From NCBI GenBank assembly GCA_907163375.1, contig CAJQUW010010412.1, positions 1 to 64,000 on the forward strand: 64,000 nucleotides of DNA, read 5' to 3'. Numbering within the stretch: position 1 is the stretch's first letter; each line of letters begins with the position of its first letter. The notes below the pieces were generated by a model. That model was not told where the DNA came from and made no database searches. It saw nothing but the letters and a program-made list of their open reading frames with translations. The position numbers and the translations under genes are program-made. The DNA comes from Prostheceraeus crozeri. Taxonomy: Eukaryota; Platyhelminthes; Polycladida; Euryleptidae. This document shows, one piece after another, positions 10,519 through 23,002 of this stretch.

Positions 10519-10573
10519 GGTTAAGTGACAATTGGCTGCGGTTATGTGACAGAAGGAGTTGGTTATGTGACAA
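10519..10573 (+). repeat. three iterons GGTTA(A/T)GTGACA at 21-bp spacing
   Basis: GGTTAAGTGACA at 10519, GGTTATGTGACA at 10540 and again at 10561. Related words occur inverted at 11641-11653 (TTGTCACATAACC), and as GTCGGTCATGTGACA at about 12590 and 12756. They look like repeated terminal or sub-terminal motifs of a transposable element family occupying about 10.5-12.8 kb. Confidence 0.5.
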
Positions 10574-11676
10574 CGATGCAGGCATTCAACGAATGACGTG
10601 GAATTGCATTGCAATATTATGTAATAAATTACATGAGATGAAATTACTCCATTATCACAGGTCAACTTGCTCAAATATTATTACATTATCTAAGATGATC
10701 ATTAAAAGTTCATATTTGCCTAATATATCAGCATGCCGATTGTTCAAGACCAATGATTCAATATCATTCATTTTTGTGCATGCCGTTGCTGTTCTGAACA
10801 GTGCTCTACATGCATCGTATCATAGTTAATTGATTGAAAGTCTTTCAGCTAATTTGCTCGTCAGTAAGCCTATATTACTGCTGAAACTGTTGATAGAATG
10901 AAATAAATAGGCAAACGTAGTACAAAAATTAGATCTGTATAAAAATGGAAGAGAAAATGCCATCTGATTAATGATTCTATAAATAAACTTTATAGGAAAA
11001 TGATTTCAACGGTCAGGAAAAGCAAAATTGGGTGTGTAGTCACTCAACAGTTCGCAATATTTCTTATATCAATTATATGATACAAAATTGTAGGCCTACA
11101 TGTACTATAAGTATTGTATGCCAGCAAAACTATTGTATATACATGCTGAGGTTAATACTATCATAGCATTATAAGCCTACACCTGCCTACATATTATGTT
11201 TTGCATTGCATGCCTACATGTAGTAGTAATACATCTGTTATAGACTTATTGTAGGGGATGCATGTGTTATACTACTGTAGGCCTGCATGTACGAGTACTG
11301 CATGTGTTGTATGGAGGTAAAACTATTTTACATGTTTAAAGCTCATACGAACATAAGCCTTCGGATTCACAAAATTTGATAAGAATTGCGAAAGCATGAA
11401 AAAATTATCCGGAATACCGCAATCATTGCAGATTAAATCAACATCCTAATTTCACTACATAATGTGCTTTAGTGGCAAACTTTGTGTTGCACCAAAATTA
11501 CATGTGTGCGAGTTCTGTCCATAAATTCAATTGAAGCACCTCAAATAAATGCAGATGAAGATTAATGTATTCATTAGAGGAACTGAAATATTTGTATTCA
11601 TGAGGTGGTCAGCCTGCGATAATAGTTTTCCATTGAATTCTTGTCACATAACCGACATGTCCGTCATGATGCGTCC

Positions 11677-12686
11677 GTCATGTGACAATTTGTGCTATTA
11701 TCAAACAATTTAGTTTAAATGGAACATAGCGAGAGTGAAAGTTCTACTGTCATTAGTTACGCATAAAGTCCGAGGCCGGTGCATTCAAAACCGGCCGGCC
11801 GGTCTGAGGCCGGCGCATCTAAAACTGGCTGGTCAGGGCCGGCCAATTTAAAATTCTGATGCTTTCATGGTCATTGAAGATCATGAGCGTGTAGATGAGT
11901 ATTACTACGTGTACGTTCCAAAGTAACCGCATGACATTTTTGATGAGATGAATGTAACTCCGATATGTGAGACTTGATAAAGGACTAGCATAATAATTTA
12001 GGCTATCACAGGACTTGACGTTTCTTAATAGCATCAAGGATTTAATTTGTCTTGTGTCATGTTGACCCTGCTCGCAATTATTCACTCTCAGGAAAGTTTA
12101 GAGGATGCCATTTCTTGTTGTTTACTTGGTCACAAACTCTAGTTCCGAGGCGACCGACATTTGTTGCTACGATATTGGGCAACATGAGGACGCGGGGCGA
12201 TCTGCATACAGCCTCAGCAGCAACGAAGGAAGGATTGGCAAGCGAGGGGCAATCATCGAATATGAATTGAGGTGTCACGATGAATGCTTTCGAAAGAAAT
12301 TGCGCAACGGCGGGGTAAATCTGAGTCGAAGGATGCCGTGATAAATTTAACAAATATCTACCTAATTTAACATTTTTTTTGTGATAATGCACCAATATTT
12401 GGTGCTGTGTGTGTGATTCGAAGGAGTAGGAAAGAGAAGTGATGTAAAGAATACCTTGCCGAGGGAAAATAGATGCAAGGATAAAAGTTTGATAGTAAAT
12501 TTCTTAGTGACATCGGTATTGCATAATGATTGACAAAAAGTTGACAAAAAGGCCTGAAAAAGCAACGGCCGGCCGGTTCCAACCCTGGCGTCGGTCATGT
12601 GACAATTTGTGTTATTATCAAACAATTTAGTTTAAATGGAACATAGCGAGAGTGAAAGTTCTTCTGTCATTAGTTACGCAAAAAGT
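11677..12686 (+). repeat. 93-bp direct repeat pair, 917 bp apart
   Basis: 11677-11769 and 12594-12686 are both 93 bp and differ at three positions. GGCCGGCCGG-type runs lie just right of the first copy (11780-11840) and just left of the second (12567-12576). The DNA between them holds only unrecognised ORFs, the longest 105 codons on minus at 12078-12395. This could be a short terminal direct repeat element or two neighbouring insertions of one family. Confidence 0.6.
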
Positions 12687-14344
12687 ACGGCTACTAGCAC
12701 GCATGATCTAAAAGTGGTCAATCCTTTTCAATATTCCAGAATCTCTACAACATTGGCGTCGGTCATGTGACATTTTCTGCTCAGCAAGATTGAATGTTTT
12801 GCATAAGAATTTATTTTTTTCAGCAAATCATTGATTAACGTCAACCTCAAGGAAAATCCGTAAAGAAATTTCATTCATGCAGGAATAATTTTCTTCTTGA
12901 AGGAATTCAGAAATCCTGAATAAAATAATCAGTCGGGATGTGTGCATGCAATTTTCGCATCCAGCGATTTACAGTGATACTCACATTGTTGATATGAGGA
13001 ACCAAATTTCTTGGTGGCTCCGTACGTCTTTATTGATCACGTTTAAAATACAGATTATAAAAGACATATGCACGGATCTTCGGCCTTGTGCCTTCTTGGT
13101 GCGATGTTCAAACAGAACGTTACAATGTGCTTGCTTTAAATAGGTAGCTTCCACAACTAGACATCAGCAAGTAAACACTCTTTAAGGCTCAGAACATTCC
13201 CTTGATCAGCGGATAGTTAGTGAATTCCGATTTTCTATTTATCTCAGGTTTCTGATCTCGAATGTACTTACTTTCCTCTATAGTAACATCACGACTGTTT
13301 ACCTTTTTCGACAGAATTTGAATGGAAAAATCTTCAATACCGCTGATCTGGTGTTTGATTGAGCTGAACATATAGTGATACTCACAATCCTTTCAAACGC
13401 TGCTCCTATGAGTACATGAATATCTCATTCAAATATCAATGACACTATATTTCGAAAAATCGTAGAATGTGTAGCTGTTTCAATAGCGCACTTTGAATTA
13501 ATCAAAAAAAAATAATTGCCAAAGAATACTCTAAAAAGTATCTCTATTATCTTGGATGTGACAGGAGTTTCTTTGTTCAGATTTGTATTGTTCGTCAAAG
13601 TAGGAATATCTTAAGGCATCAAACATATCTTTAAATGCTACGACTCTTGCATGCAAGGATATGCCTAGTGACGTTCTTGTAGTGGCTGGGCTTTTCTGGC
13701 GACCACTTTTAGTTTGATGATAATTTGACCAAAGAATGCCTGCATGTGCGAGTAGGCATTTTCTTTCAGTTTTTCAAATATGTATCACTCTTTAACTAAA
13801 TACCTTTTATGCGGAAGAAAACATGTCTGAAATTAGAATGCTCCGAACATTATTTGCAGAAAACTTAAGAGAGATTGAAAAAATGCTCTTAAACTCATGT
13901 TTTTTTCAAAATCACACCTTTTAAATTTGATTGTGAGCGACATTATCTAAAGAACGTTTTGTTGTTTTGTGCAAAACTGAGTATAGGAGTAGCCAGATGA
14001 TTTCTTCCATGTCGGTGTACTTTGGTGAATGAACAAAAGATGTAATATCTAAAGAAACTTTCATGATTTGTCCATTTTTTATTGCAGATGAAAAGTGCCT
14101 ACGTGAAAGCATATTTTTAAATTCAGTCATCTTGAATTACTTCTTGTAAACATACTATTTGTCGAACAGTAGCGGTGCAAGAAGTCACTGCCAAGCGTGT
14201 TCTAATTCACTTACACCGACAGTTGTGAGACTGACAAGCATGACAAGTACGACTTCTTTCCAAGTGTGATGCACCACATTGAACTGATTTCTATGTAATT
14301 TCTGAGAGTATATTATGAGTAGTGTATAATAAGTAGCATAATTT
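12687..14344. other. no gene seen
   Basis: AT-rich, with one more copy of the GTCGGTCATGTGACA word near 12756. Short ORFs only (none above 69 codons), none recognised. Confidence 0.45.
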
Positions 14345-15277
14345 TTTTTTGGTACACGACTCTTACGAGCCGGGGCATTTCTCAAGATCTCGGAATCCTA
14401 CCAGGATTCAGGGAGATCTAGAGTTCGTCTGAGAAGATAGGCACTGCCAAGCAGGGAGGCCTTCTGCAACTGAGGTACATGATGGTGTCCGGGTATTTCT
14501 TTCAGGTACTGTGGTCAAGTTACCTGTGTGGGCCCCAAGTGCTCCGATCACTACAGGGATACACTTCGTCCTGATATTCCACAACTTCTGTACTTCCATT
14601 TTCAGGTCTTGGTATTTCGTGATTTTCTCCTTTTCTTTATTGCATATATTCCGGTCTTCTGGGACTGCTATATCTATTATAACTCCCGTCTTCTTCTCTT
14701 TGTCAACTACCACTATGTCCGGCCTTCTTGCAGTGATCCTTCTGTCAGTTCTTATCTCAAAGTCCCACAGGATCTTTACCGTACTATTTTCTATGACGGG
14801 CTCAGGCACGTGCTGCCAGGGTTCGGGCGACACGGGCAAGTCGTAGTGTAGGCAGATGTCGCGGTGGATTATTCTTGCGACTTCATTATGACGGTTGATG
14901 TATTCGGTTCCAGCCAACTTCGAACATCCAGCTAAGATATGAGCTACTGTCTCATCTGCGGCCTTGCACATCCTGCATTTTGCGTCGGTGCTTGTCTTCA
15001 TTATGTAAGTTGCATGTGCTTTCGTATTTAAGGCTTGATCTTGGGCAGCGACCAGTAGTGCTTCCGTCTCAATCTTCAGCTTGACTGTTCGTAGCCAGCT
15101 GTAGCATGCCTTCCTTGATGTTATTTCTTTCATCTGCCGTTCGTATTGGCCATGCATTGCTTTCTCTCTCCACTTTTGGTACCGATCTTCAATCCTCTTC
15201 TTTTTCCAATCATCTGTTGTTTCTTCTTGTTGGTGATACAGGTCACTTGATTGCGCCACCGCCAGCAGTGGGTCGTA
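14345..15277 (-). mobile_element. LINE 3' fragment with restriction-like endonuclease (R2-type superfamily)
   Basis: A minus-strand insertion of the carboxy-terminal part of a site-specific-type LINE. The right edge is near 15277, where the composition changes to AT-rich with a TATTATTATTATT run. The left edge is near 14345, with an A-rich stretch on the minus strand after the stop codon and a short 3' untranslated region. It is markedly more GC-rich than its surroundings. Confidence 0.75.
14408..15259 (-). pseudogene. C-terminal LINE protein: CCHC knuckle + RLE endonuclease (5' truncated)
   Basis: 283 codons without a stop. Residues about 50-90 are the post-RT region (WLRTVKLKIETEALLVAAQD). 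Residues about 95-115 carry a zinc knuckle, C-x2-C-x9-H-x4-C (CRMC ... HILAGC). Residues about 168-215 are the restriction-like endonuclease with the conserved RRPDIVVVDK ... IIDIAVPEDRN and a following KITKYQDLKMEVQKLW helix. This enzyme class nicks the target DNA for target-primed reverse transcription. The whole RT domain is missing, so the copy is inactive. The frame is open, so it is not very old. Whether R2, R4/Dong or NeSL cannot be settled by eye. Confidence 0.8.
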
Positions 15278-17283
15278 TAATATGTATTATTATTATTGAT
15301 ATGAAATTATTTCAAAAGTTGTCTGTATCCTGCAAATCGGAAGGAATATAGTTGTACGAACCCGACCATCATTATGTGTTAGTTAAATGACAACTTTTCA
15401 CAGCTTTTCAGTGTGGCAACCATTGGTCTGCTGGAGGACAGGAAGATGACGACGAAAACTTAGCATCACTTTTTTCCGCAGAACTCTTACACTCCACGTA
15501 CCAGATGACAAACAGTCTAAATCGTGTGATATTCTCAATGATTCTGCTAGCCATTTTCATCATTCAAACCCGGCATGTGGAAATTTAGACGATAGAAATA
15601 GAACAATAGGCACATGACGATTCAAATTGAAGAAATCCAACATTTTTCCTCAATCGTATCAATCTACCCTAGGATGACAAAGCAAGAAGTTGAATTTCAG
15701 AACTGAAGGATATGAAAGTGATATACTTGCTACATATCATATGAAACCTCAGGATCTGATGTGTTCGAAAATCCATTCATCTTTACTATTGATTGCTCAC
15801 AGGCAATGTACTAGAAGAATTAAAAAAATACTTTTCTTGAATCACCCTGTAGTTGATATTGCGTTCATACCGATAGAAGACAAGTCGAACAATGAAGCTA
15901 AGCGCATTCATCGCGACTATCGAAAACAATGCCAACCACATCTTACGGGATTGCCTACGTACTAGTCTGCGTTATACCGGCCATTATTGTGTTCCCCTCT
16001 ACCGGATTCAAAAGCGCAGATTGTCATTTTTTCCGGTTACAACTGTACTGATGAACAATGGAATCAACATGTCCTGATATGTGTGTATCGACTCGTATTG
16101 GTGCGATTTTCTTTTAGTTATTTGTGCATACTTTGCTGATTTACATTCTTGTACAACAATGATTTCCATTCACTTTGAGAAATATACACCATATTATAAT
16201 TATCATTTTTTTATTCGGAAAAGCCTTTATTAGCATTAAAACACAAAAACAAGAAAGCAAAGCAAATCAAAAGTCAGTACAAGTCGGGAAAAGCAGCTCC
16301 GGGTGCCGGAAGGGTCTCAAGAATGCATGCACAGTTCCCTATTTGAATGGCAATAGCGAGGCGTTGGCGCAAGTAAAGCCATGGGTCTTTCTCGCCGGTC
16401 TTGGCGGCAATACGGCTTCCAAGTTTCCTCAGAAAGGAGAATGTCTGTTCACCGTAAGTTTCTGCGGATTCGGAAGTTTCTGCGGATCGCCCGATCCCTT
16501 TGAGGCGCAGGAGAGCAGTCGCGTGCGGTCAAGCAGCTTGGAACTTCGGAGGAGGTCGTCGTAGGACTGGCGGTGAAGCGGAAGTGTCCATGATTTCTGC
16601 TTGGTAAGGGGTTGCAGTGGATATTATTATTATTATTATTATTATACGCTCCAATTATCCAACCGTCACACAAATCTCAGTCACTTATCGATGATGATGA
16701 CATCAGTGCAGTGGAGTTCGTTGAAGTAAATTTTACTTCTTTTAATTTGCTCATGATGACTTATATTGCACATATCCTTTGTTATCCTTCATTTTGTGGA
16801 AGAATTAATTGCACCAGTTAGTTAAGCTTTTGTGGCACATGACTCTAGTTACAGTGATTTTGGGCATTTGCTTGCTCATAACTCAAAAATTCAAGGAAGA
16901 CTATCGCAAGACGTTCATCAGACAATGATCACTAAACCTGTTGACAATTTTAAAACTTTTGCTAATCATAGAAAAAATTGGCATTTTACAAAGCTGATTT
17001 TTAAAAATTCCATCATCAAGCTGATAGATCGAGTTGAAAGCCAAAAACTCAGATAACTTCAAGAATACAAAAAATTTGAAACGTCAGGAAATTTGAATAT
17101 TCAAATCAAAAGTTACATACAAAATGGAATAGCGATTTGGGGTATCATATGCCCCATGTTAGTTAAGAGGATTACCATGTATTGTAACCCTCATTTGCTT
17201 AGATTTCTATATCCTCTGGAAAGTTTATTGGAGACAAAAGCAGAGCAATGGTGTCCTGAAATTTCTAATCAATATATTCTATA
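15278..17283. other. no gene seen; GC-rich retroelement-like patch and (TTA)n
   Basis: 16290-16610 is GC-rich and ends in a (TTA)n run at 16621-16645, which looks like an insertion with a microsatellite tail, but no domain is recognisable (129-codon plus and 74-codon minus ORFs). The 91-codon ORF at 15690-15965 is unrecognised. The rest is AT-rich and featureless. Confidence 0.4.
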
Positions 17284-17653
17284 AATAAAAAGAAAAGTCA
17301 CATTTGATTTTAGATTTAATTGGCACATGTTTCGGCCAGCTCTCCTTCAGCTGCAACGCTGGACTGAGGCTACAGCGATACAATTTGACACAGTTGAACA
17401 CAATTTGACGAAAATCGATGCATGCGGCGTGACAGATGAAGACACAGAAGTGACACAGAAGCAAGCAATAATACAAGCTGTCAAAGATCGTCATCAAGAT
17501 TAATGCTAGATGACATAGGACAATAGCGGCTATTGAATCGGACGTTGAAAGAGAAAGTCACATTACTGTATTAGAAGAAAGTCAAAATCAATACCGTAAA
17601 CATAAAAATCAAAGATAATACCCGTGAAGCTCAAAAATAATTAATATAAAAAG

Positions 17654-19005
17654 TCATAACAAAATAGAAAAATAAATAATAATGCTAAAATAATAAATTA
17701 AAAAGTCAAATGAAAAATAAATCAATAAATCGAGAGAAAATTGCCATGGTAGGATGAGACTCAATACATACTCCTTTTGTAGCGCGTCACTGCACTTTTC
17801 CAGGATGTCTAAGTAATAGTCATCCATAGATATCAGGCCATGCTGCGAATGTTCACCTAAAGCACTAGACCTGTCCTGCTTCTGGATCGCACGTTTATGT
17901 TCCATGAAGCGGAATTTGAAAGGTCTGCAGGTTTGGCCAACATAAATTTGATTACAAATTTTGCAAGTGAATTTATAAATTAGGAAACGGTCTGTACATT
18001 TGTTTTTGGCAGGCAACCGAGTGCAAATGTCACAATCTTCATGTTTTAGTTTTTTGTTTTTATTTTTTAAACTACAATAAAGTGATTTGTTTGGGGTGCT
18101 AATCAACTTTGCGGATAATTCGTATTTTTTTATTAAGTGAAGAATTTTATTGTCTGTATGATCATTGATGAAACGTAATTTTAAGTTACTAGTATTCTGC
18201 GAGACTATTTTATTTCTAGACTTAGATTTTCTTGAGAAATTGTGGGTGAACCCGTTGTTTTTTAATTTTATGTCCAACTTATTGAGGGATTTCTTCAAGT
18301 CATGTTCGTTGTTGCATCTTTTAGTAACATTATTAATACTACTAGTGACAAAATTGGATTTTATGTGAGCAGGGACAAAACTATCTTTTCTTAGTGAAAT
18401 TCCCGAGTGCATTTCTTTTTGGTACCAACATTAAAGTATCTTTTTGTTAGCATTGCTTATACTAATATCTAAGAAGTTAAGAGTTTTGTCCGGCACCTCA
18501 ATAGTGAAGTTAATATCATTATTTATACTGTTGAAAGTTTCTAATATGATATCGAAATCTGCATTGGTCGGGAATGGACCCATTATTATATCATCAATGT
18601 ACCTTGCGTACATGTCTGGCGAAATATTATGATTGTCTTTCAATTTTTTCAGAGCTTTCTTTTCTAAGCTATTCATAAAAATAACCACGAATGGTGGGCT
18701 GAAATGTGTGACCATCGGACAGCCTTTGATTTGTTGGAAGAAATTACCGTTATACTGTATTTCGTAATTGTAGCAGATAAATTTTAACATATTTTCTATC
18801 GACTGAAGGTCAAGGCCGTAATTATTTATTTTTTCCCAATTTTCAGCGGTAAAGTTTATAACTTCTGAAATTGCTTCAGTAATCGGGATGCTGGGGTACA
18901 AGTTTTTAACGTCTAGAGATAAGAAGATGGTATTGGTTTTGCAACTTCTTTCTATGTTTTTTAGTTTTAAGATCAGATCTTCTGTGTTTTTTAAATGGGC
19001 TGCTT
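17654..19005 (-). pseudogene. Penelope-like element: RT (from motif A) to GIY-YIG endonuclease, one in-frame stop
   Basis: Reading leftwards from about 19005, one frame covers IFLSLDVKNLYPSIPITEA (RT motif A), a diverged strand about QQIKGCPMVTHFSPP (motif B), YARYIDDIIMG (the catalytic YxDD), LNFLDISI, then a TAA at 18433-18431. The same frame continues with WYQKEMHSGISLRKDSFVP (thumb), a Cys pair (CDICTRLPAKNKC) and a GIY-YIG nuclease (LIYKFTCKICNQIYVGQTCR, EHKRAIQ). The single stop in an otherwise open frame of about 450 codons, and the 5' truncation, indicate a dead but fairly recent copy. Motif B lacks the usual G-x-x-M-G-S-P-L pattern. The 3' non-coding tail probably extends to about 17284. 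Confidence 0.85.
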
Positions 19006-19273
19006 AGTGATGTACATATTGGAATATTGACCTTATACACATACTTGCAGGTCATCGGTCTACGCAAAATACTGTGAATAGGATGCTTGCCAAGCCATCC
19101 TGATTCGAAACTAGAATGTTAATGTTAAATGCTTCTTTATTTCAAATAGTTTTCCAAATAAAATTCTTTAAAAACTTCAGGTTAAACTTACAAGTGATGT
19201 TTTACGCAGCAACTTATTTTTTCACATGTAGGCCTGCACCCTATATGTACACACATGCACCATATTCTCCCCT

Positions 19274-19276
<3 letters not shown>

Positions 19277-19312
<36 letters not shown>
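19277..19312. repeat. (TA)n microsatellite
   Basis: Uninterrupted TA dinucleotide run of about 36 bp. Confidence 0.95.
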
Positions 19313-19314
<2 letters not shown>

Positions 19315-19503
19315 CCTTTCTAAATGCCCATGAAAATATAAGCAATGCTAAAAATACCATATATTCATCTCTAATACAGGCTTACGCCCCACTTGAGCCT
19401 CATTCCATAAATCATTTAAAAAATAGGCGCCTATGTGCTTATAATAGAACTAATAATATAATATAATGTAACATAATATAATGTGATTTAGGCTGATATA
19501 ATA

Positions 19504-20693
19504 CCGGATGTCCACAAAGTCTGGAACCATTGGGATTAAATAGAGAAATGTGATCAATATCAAGATAAAGGCATTGTCATGTGGCCAAGAAATGTGCTAT
19601 AATATGTGTAACCAACAAGTGGAAAACATCTTTTCGAAAACTTGCAATTTTACAAGTGGTCAGAGTGTTCGCCGTGACATTACTAAAATCGAACTAAAAT
19701 TACCTGGTACACACCTGGTTACCTGAGCTAGGTCGGAACTCCTTGGAGTCCAGTCATCTGTTCCTCTACGACGTTCAGTTATCAAAATGTCTCGATGAGT
19801 CAATCTCTATCCTTGATGGCGATGCAATAGTGGGGCGCAGCTAATTTCATCAAGTTCAGGTAGTAGCTTCTTCTGCAACATCCTGTGTCACCGTTTACTT
19901 TAAAGATTAAATACGTGGCTTCTTTCTGCATTGTATAAGTTGACGGAAGGAAAAACCACAGTTTGACGATGTTGTTTATTTTGTTCACCGGCTACAAGTT
20001 TCCACCGTTACGAAATAGTGACTCACATTCTGTGGCATTTCTAGACATTTATTCATACTACTGCTCTTTCAGCAAGCATTAAGTGAATTTGTGTTTTAGA
20101 TTTCTATTTTAATATCTACTGCACGTGCACCGCAGGCTTATGTGAAATGTGCTCAGGGCTGGCTTCATACGTCAGTTGGCGTGACCAGGACCGAAGTAAC
20201 GGTCGAAACTTGTAGCTAATGAACAAAATATACAACATCGTCTTGGCCCAAGCCTCAGAAAAACGGGATCCCCGTAAACAACGCCGCAATGTCAGCTTTG
20301 GCGAACCTTGAGCGTTGACACCACGCATTATGTGAGAATTGGTTACAAAACCGAATAGTTTACTTGTCTATCTCGCTTGACACATGAAAACTTTACCAAA
20401 GTGAAGAGCGGCAATCGAGTTTAAACGCCATTGCTTTTGTATGTGACATCAATAAATCAATAACTTCAGGACGTAAAAGCACTTAACGCGATCTCGTGTC
20501 TCAGTGTTAAGAACAGTGATTTCAAGTGCCACAATGTTCATGTTGAACACCGGCAAAATTCAAATAGTCGGAAACATGATAATACTAACTGATTGCCAAG
20601 AATACGTTTCTTGGTTACATAATAGTGCGGCATAATGATCCTAGTCACATTTTCTTATCCTTTCCTATGGTTCCACACTTTATGGACACCCGG
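19504..20693. mobile_element. TA-flanked terminal-inverted-repeat transposon, non-coding
   Basis: The left end TACCGGATGTCCACAAAGTC (TA at 19502-19503) matches the reverse complement of the right end, TACCGGGTGTCCATAAAGTG (TA at 20694-20695). The inverted repeat extends about 28 bp through GGAACCAT. The length of 1190 bp and the TA duplication fit the Tc1/mariner superfamily, but I find no transposase motif in the interior: ORFs of 62 codons (19800-19988, -) and 70 codons (20116-20328, -) are unrecognised. Either a non-autonomous derivative or a coding copy decayed beyond recognition. Confidence 0.7.
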
Positions 20694-20695
20694 TA

Positions 20696-21150
20696 TGATA
20701 TGACACAATATACTTGTAGTATAATATAAAGCTCATTGAAAGTCATCATACATGATTTTTGAAAAAGTGACAACAATTTAGGTCTTCGAAAATGTAGACC
20801 CTACTTAAGTGCTTTCAAGCGAATAGATTGAGAAGGAAAAGAAGAATCAATTTAGCTTGCATCATCAGTGTGTCCTCAGTCTGAAGTGATGACCATCATC
20901 ACATCATTGACCTTCATATAAACCAATTCCTTTGAATTGTCAGCTGCACGTGTTGATGAGAAGTTTACATGCAGCCGGCTGTCAAACACTATCGCTATCT
21001 GCACTGACCTGTGGTCACTGCCTTCACAAATACAATTGTCTGAATACAATTGAACCTAAGTTTACGCTCATTCGTCGTTGAAGCATTCAACTCGTGCGGA
21101 ATTGTTTGGAGTAAGTCTTCTTGTAATTTTCATTCCGTGTTCATAGCCTT
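20696..21150. other. no gene seen
   Basis: AT-rich spacer between two inverted-repeat elements. No coding or repeat signal recognised. Confidence 0.45.
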
Positions 21151-21651
21151 CACTGTAAACCGAAACCCACAATTATCCTACAAAATCACTGACAAAATCA
21201 ACTGACGATTGTCACCTCCAATATCTTGCGATATCCGACGAATTTGTAGGTTCTCCACCGGATTTCTGTAGGTTTTTGTCGGTTATCATTTTATTTATAT
21301 TATCATTTTCTTAATAGTTGTGAAGATTGATATCCGATGTTCTATAGGATACTTTTTCTCAATTTTATGCAATCTTGGAATTAGATTTCATAGTGCAGGT
21401 AGAAGATTATTGAAAATTCGATTTTTTGCGAAATATACATTTATAAAATATACTTTTATTTTGACATTATCTAATTAACTACCTACATTTTTCACATAGA
21501 TCAATCTATAATTCATTGCTATTCATTTTGTCGCTTGTTGTCAGTTACTGTATGAGTTCAGTGGCAATCATCCTACAGGAACCAACAATGACCGACAAAA
21601 AAGATTTTGTAGGATAAATGTCTGTCAATTGTCAGTCAACGGTTTACAGTG
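21151..21651. mobile_element. MITE with CACTGTAAACCG termini
   Basis: The terminal inverted repeat is CACTGTAAACCG (21151-21162) and CGGTTTACAGTG (21640-21651). A second inverted pair lies inside (TTATCCTACAAAATC near 21173 and GATTTTGTAGGATAA near 21603). Non-coding, 501 bp. It has the same first seven bases (CACTGTA) as the element at 48371-49051. No clear target duplication. Confidence 0.6.
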
Positions 21652-21753
21652 TGGGGGAAGGTTGGAAGACACGATTTTTGTGACTGCTTGAGAGATGGAA
21701 GTTTTCTAGGTCTGCCCTGTCGGAAACTCCAAAAATGTCCTATTAGAAGAATA

Positions 21754-23002
21754 CAGGGTGTTTAGAAAGTCACTGTGCAGTAGAGATACATGTATATTCT
21801 AATGCTTCCTTCCCTATGAAAACCAACTTAGAGCAAATTATATATTGTAATGATGAAGATATTTATTTTTTTGAACAAATCTCAAAACATTATCAAACTG
21901 CAGACTTATAAATGATAACAAGATTGAATCACTTCATTTCAATTAGGCCTATAATGAATGGTGAAGTGTGAACCACCTACACGAATGCATTCGCTGATAC
22001 TTCGGTTCATGTTGTGAAAGAGTCGCACAAGGTGATCAAGAGTGACTGAGTTAGTAAAGGGAGAATTTCATCTTCCAGCTCTTGAAGCGTGTGAGGATTG
22101 TTTTGAATACATTGGTTTTTGCTGCACCCCAAAAGTAAATATCGGGAGTGTTAAGTCTGGCGATCTGGGGGGGGGGCACAAGCCCATCGTGATTATTCGA
22201 TCTCCAAAATTCTGACGCAGCCAATTCAGCGCTTCGTCTGACGTGTGTGCAGTTGCACCATCTTGCTGAAACACAACGAGACTCCTCATGGTCCGAAAGT
22301 TCTCTGATGAATTTTGATAAACTGCTGATGTAACGTTGGCAAATCATCGTCTCTTCAAGAAAGAATGGTCCAATAATCTTCGAAGCCACGCCTCATCGGA
22401 GTAAAATGCATGGTTAAGATCGAGATGTGCTTCAAGAAACCAACGACAGTGTGTTTGGCATGATCAGCATTCTTCAGCTCTTGAACTGCTCGTATCTTAT
22501 AAGGATAAAGGGATAACTCTGTACGAACGGCCTTATGAGCAGTTGCCATGCCGATGTCTGATTCGCAGGATAGTTGCCGTATTGACTTATTTGGGGAGCG
22601 ATCCATTTTTTCTGACATTTCGTGAAATATTTCATCCGTGAGTAATCCCGGTCTCCTAAAGTTGTTACCCAATTCACGCATAGCATTCCTATGACGGAGA
22701 ACGATACCAGGAAATCGGCTGCTAGATTGTTTTACATCATCTGTGTATTTATCCTGTTTGCCAAAAACATGCTCGATCAGAAAGATGCGTTCATCTAGAG
22801 TTAGCAAATCCTAGGTCAATGAATGAATGGATGAGTGAAACAGCTTGCATCAACTGGAGTACAGTTCACGTCTCTCGATCCATCGATTATTGTTCTTCTT
22901 ATGACGTGCATGGTTTGCTCCAAGTTTTCTTTCATATGGAGGGAAACATTAAAATATACATGTTTTTCAGTGCACAGTGAGCTTCCGAATACCTCGTGTC
23001 CC
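21754..23002 (-). mobile_element. mariner-like DNA transposon, dead
   Basis: The left end at 21754 (CAGGGTGTTTAGAAAGTCAC, preceded by TA at 21752-21753) matches, imperfectly, the reverse complement of the right end at 22971-23002 (TGCACAGTGAGCTTCCGAAT and on). The length of about 1.25 kb is normal for a mariner-type element. It carries a broken transposase on the minus strand. Confidence 0.7.
21949..22807 (-). pseudogene. mariner/IS630-type DDE transposase, several frameshifts
   Basis: The N-terminal part (22807-22380) is a helix-turn-helix region of the DUF4817 type: LDERIFLIEHVFGKQDKYTD, then HRNAMRELGNNFRRPG, then MDRSPNKSIRQLS. After a frameshift come YSDEAW (first catalytic Asp), then VVFQQDGATAHTSDEALNWL (second Asp), FGDRIITMG and PPRSPDLT. 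Another frameshift precedes the C-terminus (LFHNMNRSISECIRVGG), ending at TGA 21951-21949. At least three frame changes make it inactive. The transposase would cut and paste at TA dinucleotides. Confidence 0.85.

Noticed and set aside
10229..10585. 118-codon minus ORF and overlapping ORFs
   Set aside because: Overlap on both strands across a TCGG-rich repeat; by-products of composition.
17325..17352. Minus-strand CTGAAGGA ... GAAAC in the tail of the 17.6-19.0 kb PLE
   Set aside because: One extra base in the CUGANGA core and no stem I partner. At best a decayed ribozyme.
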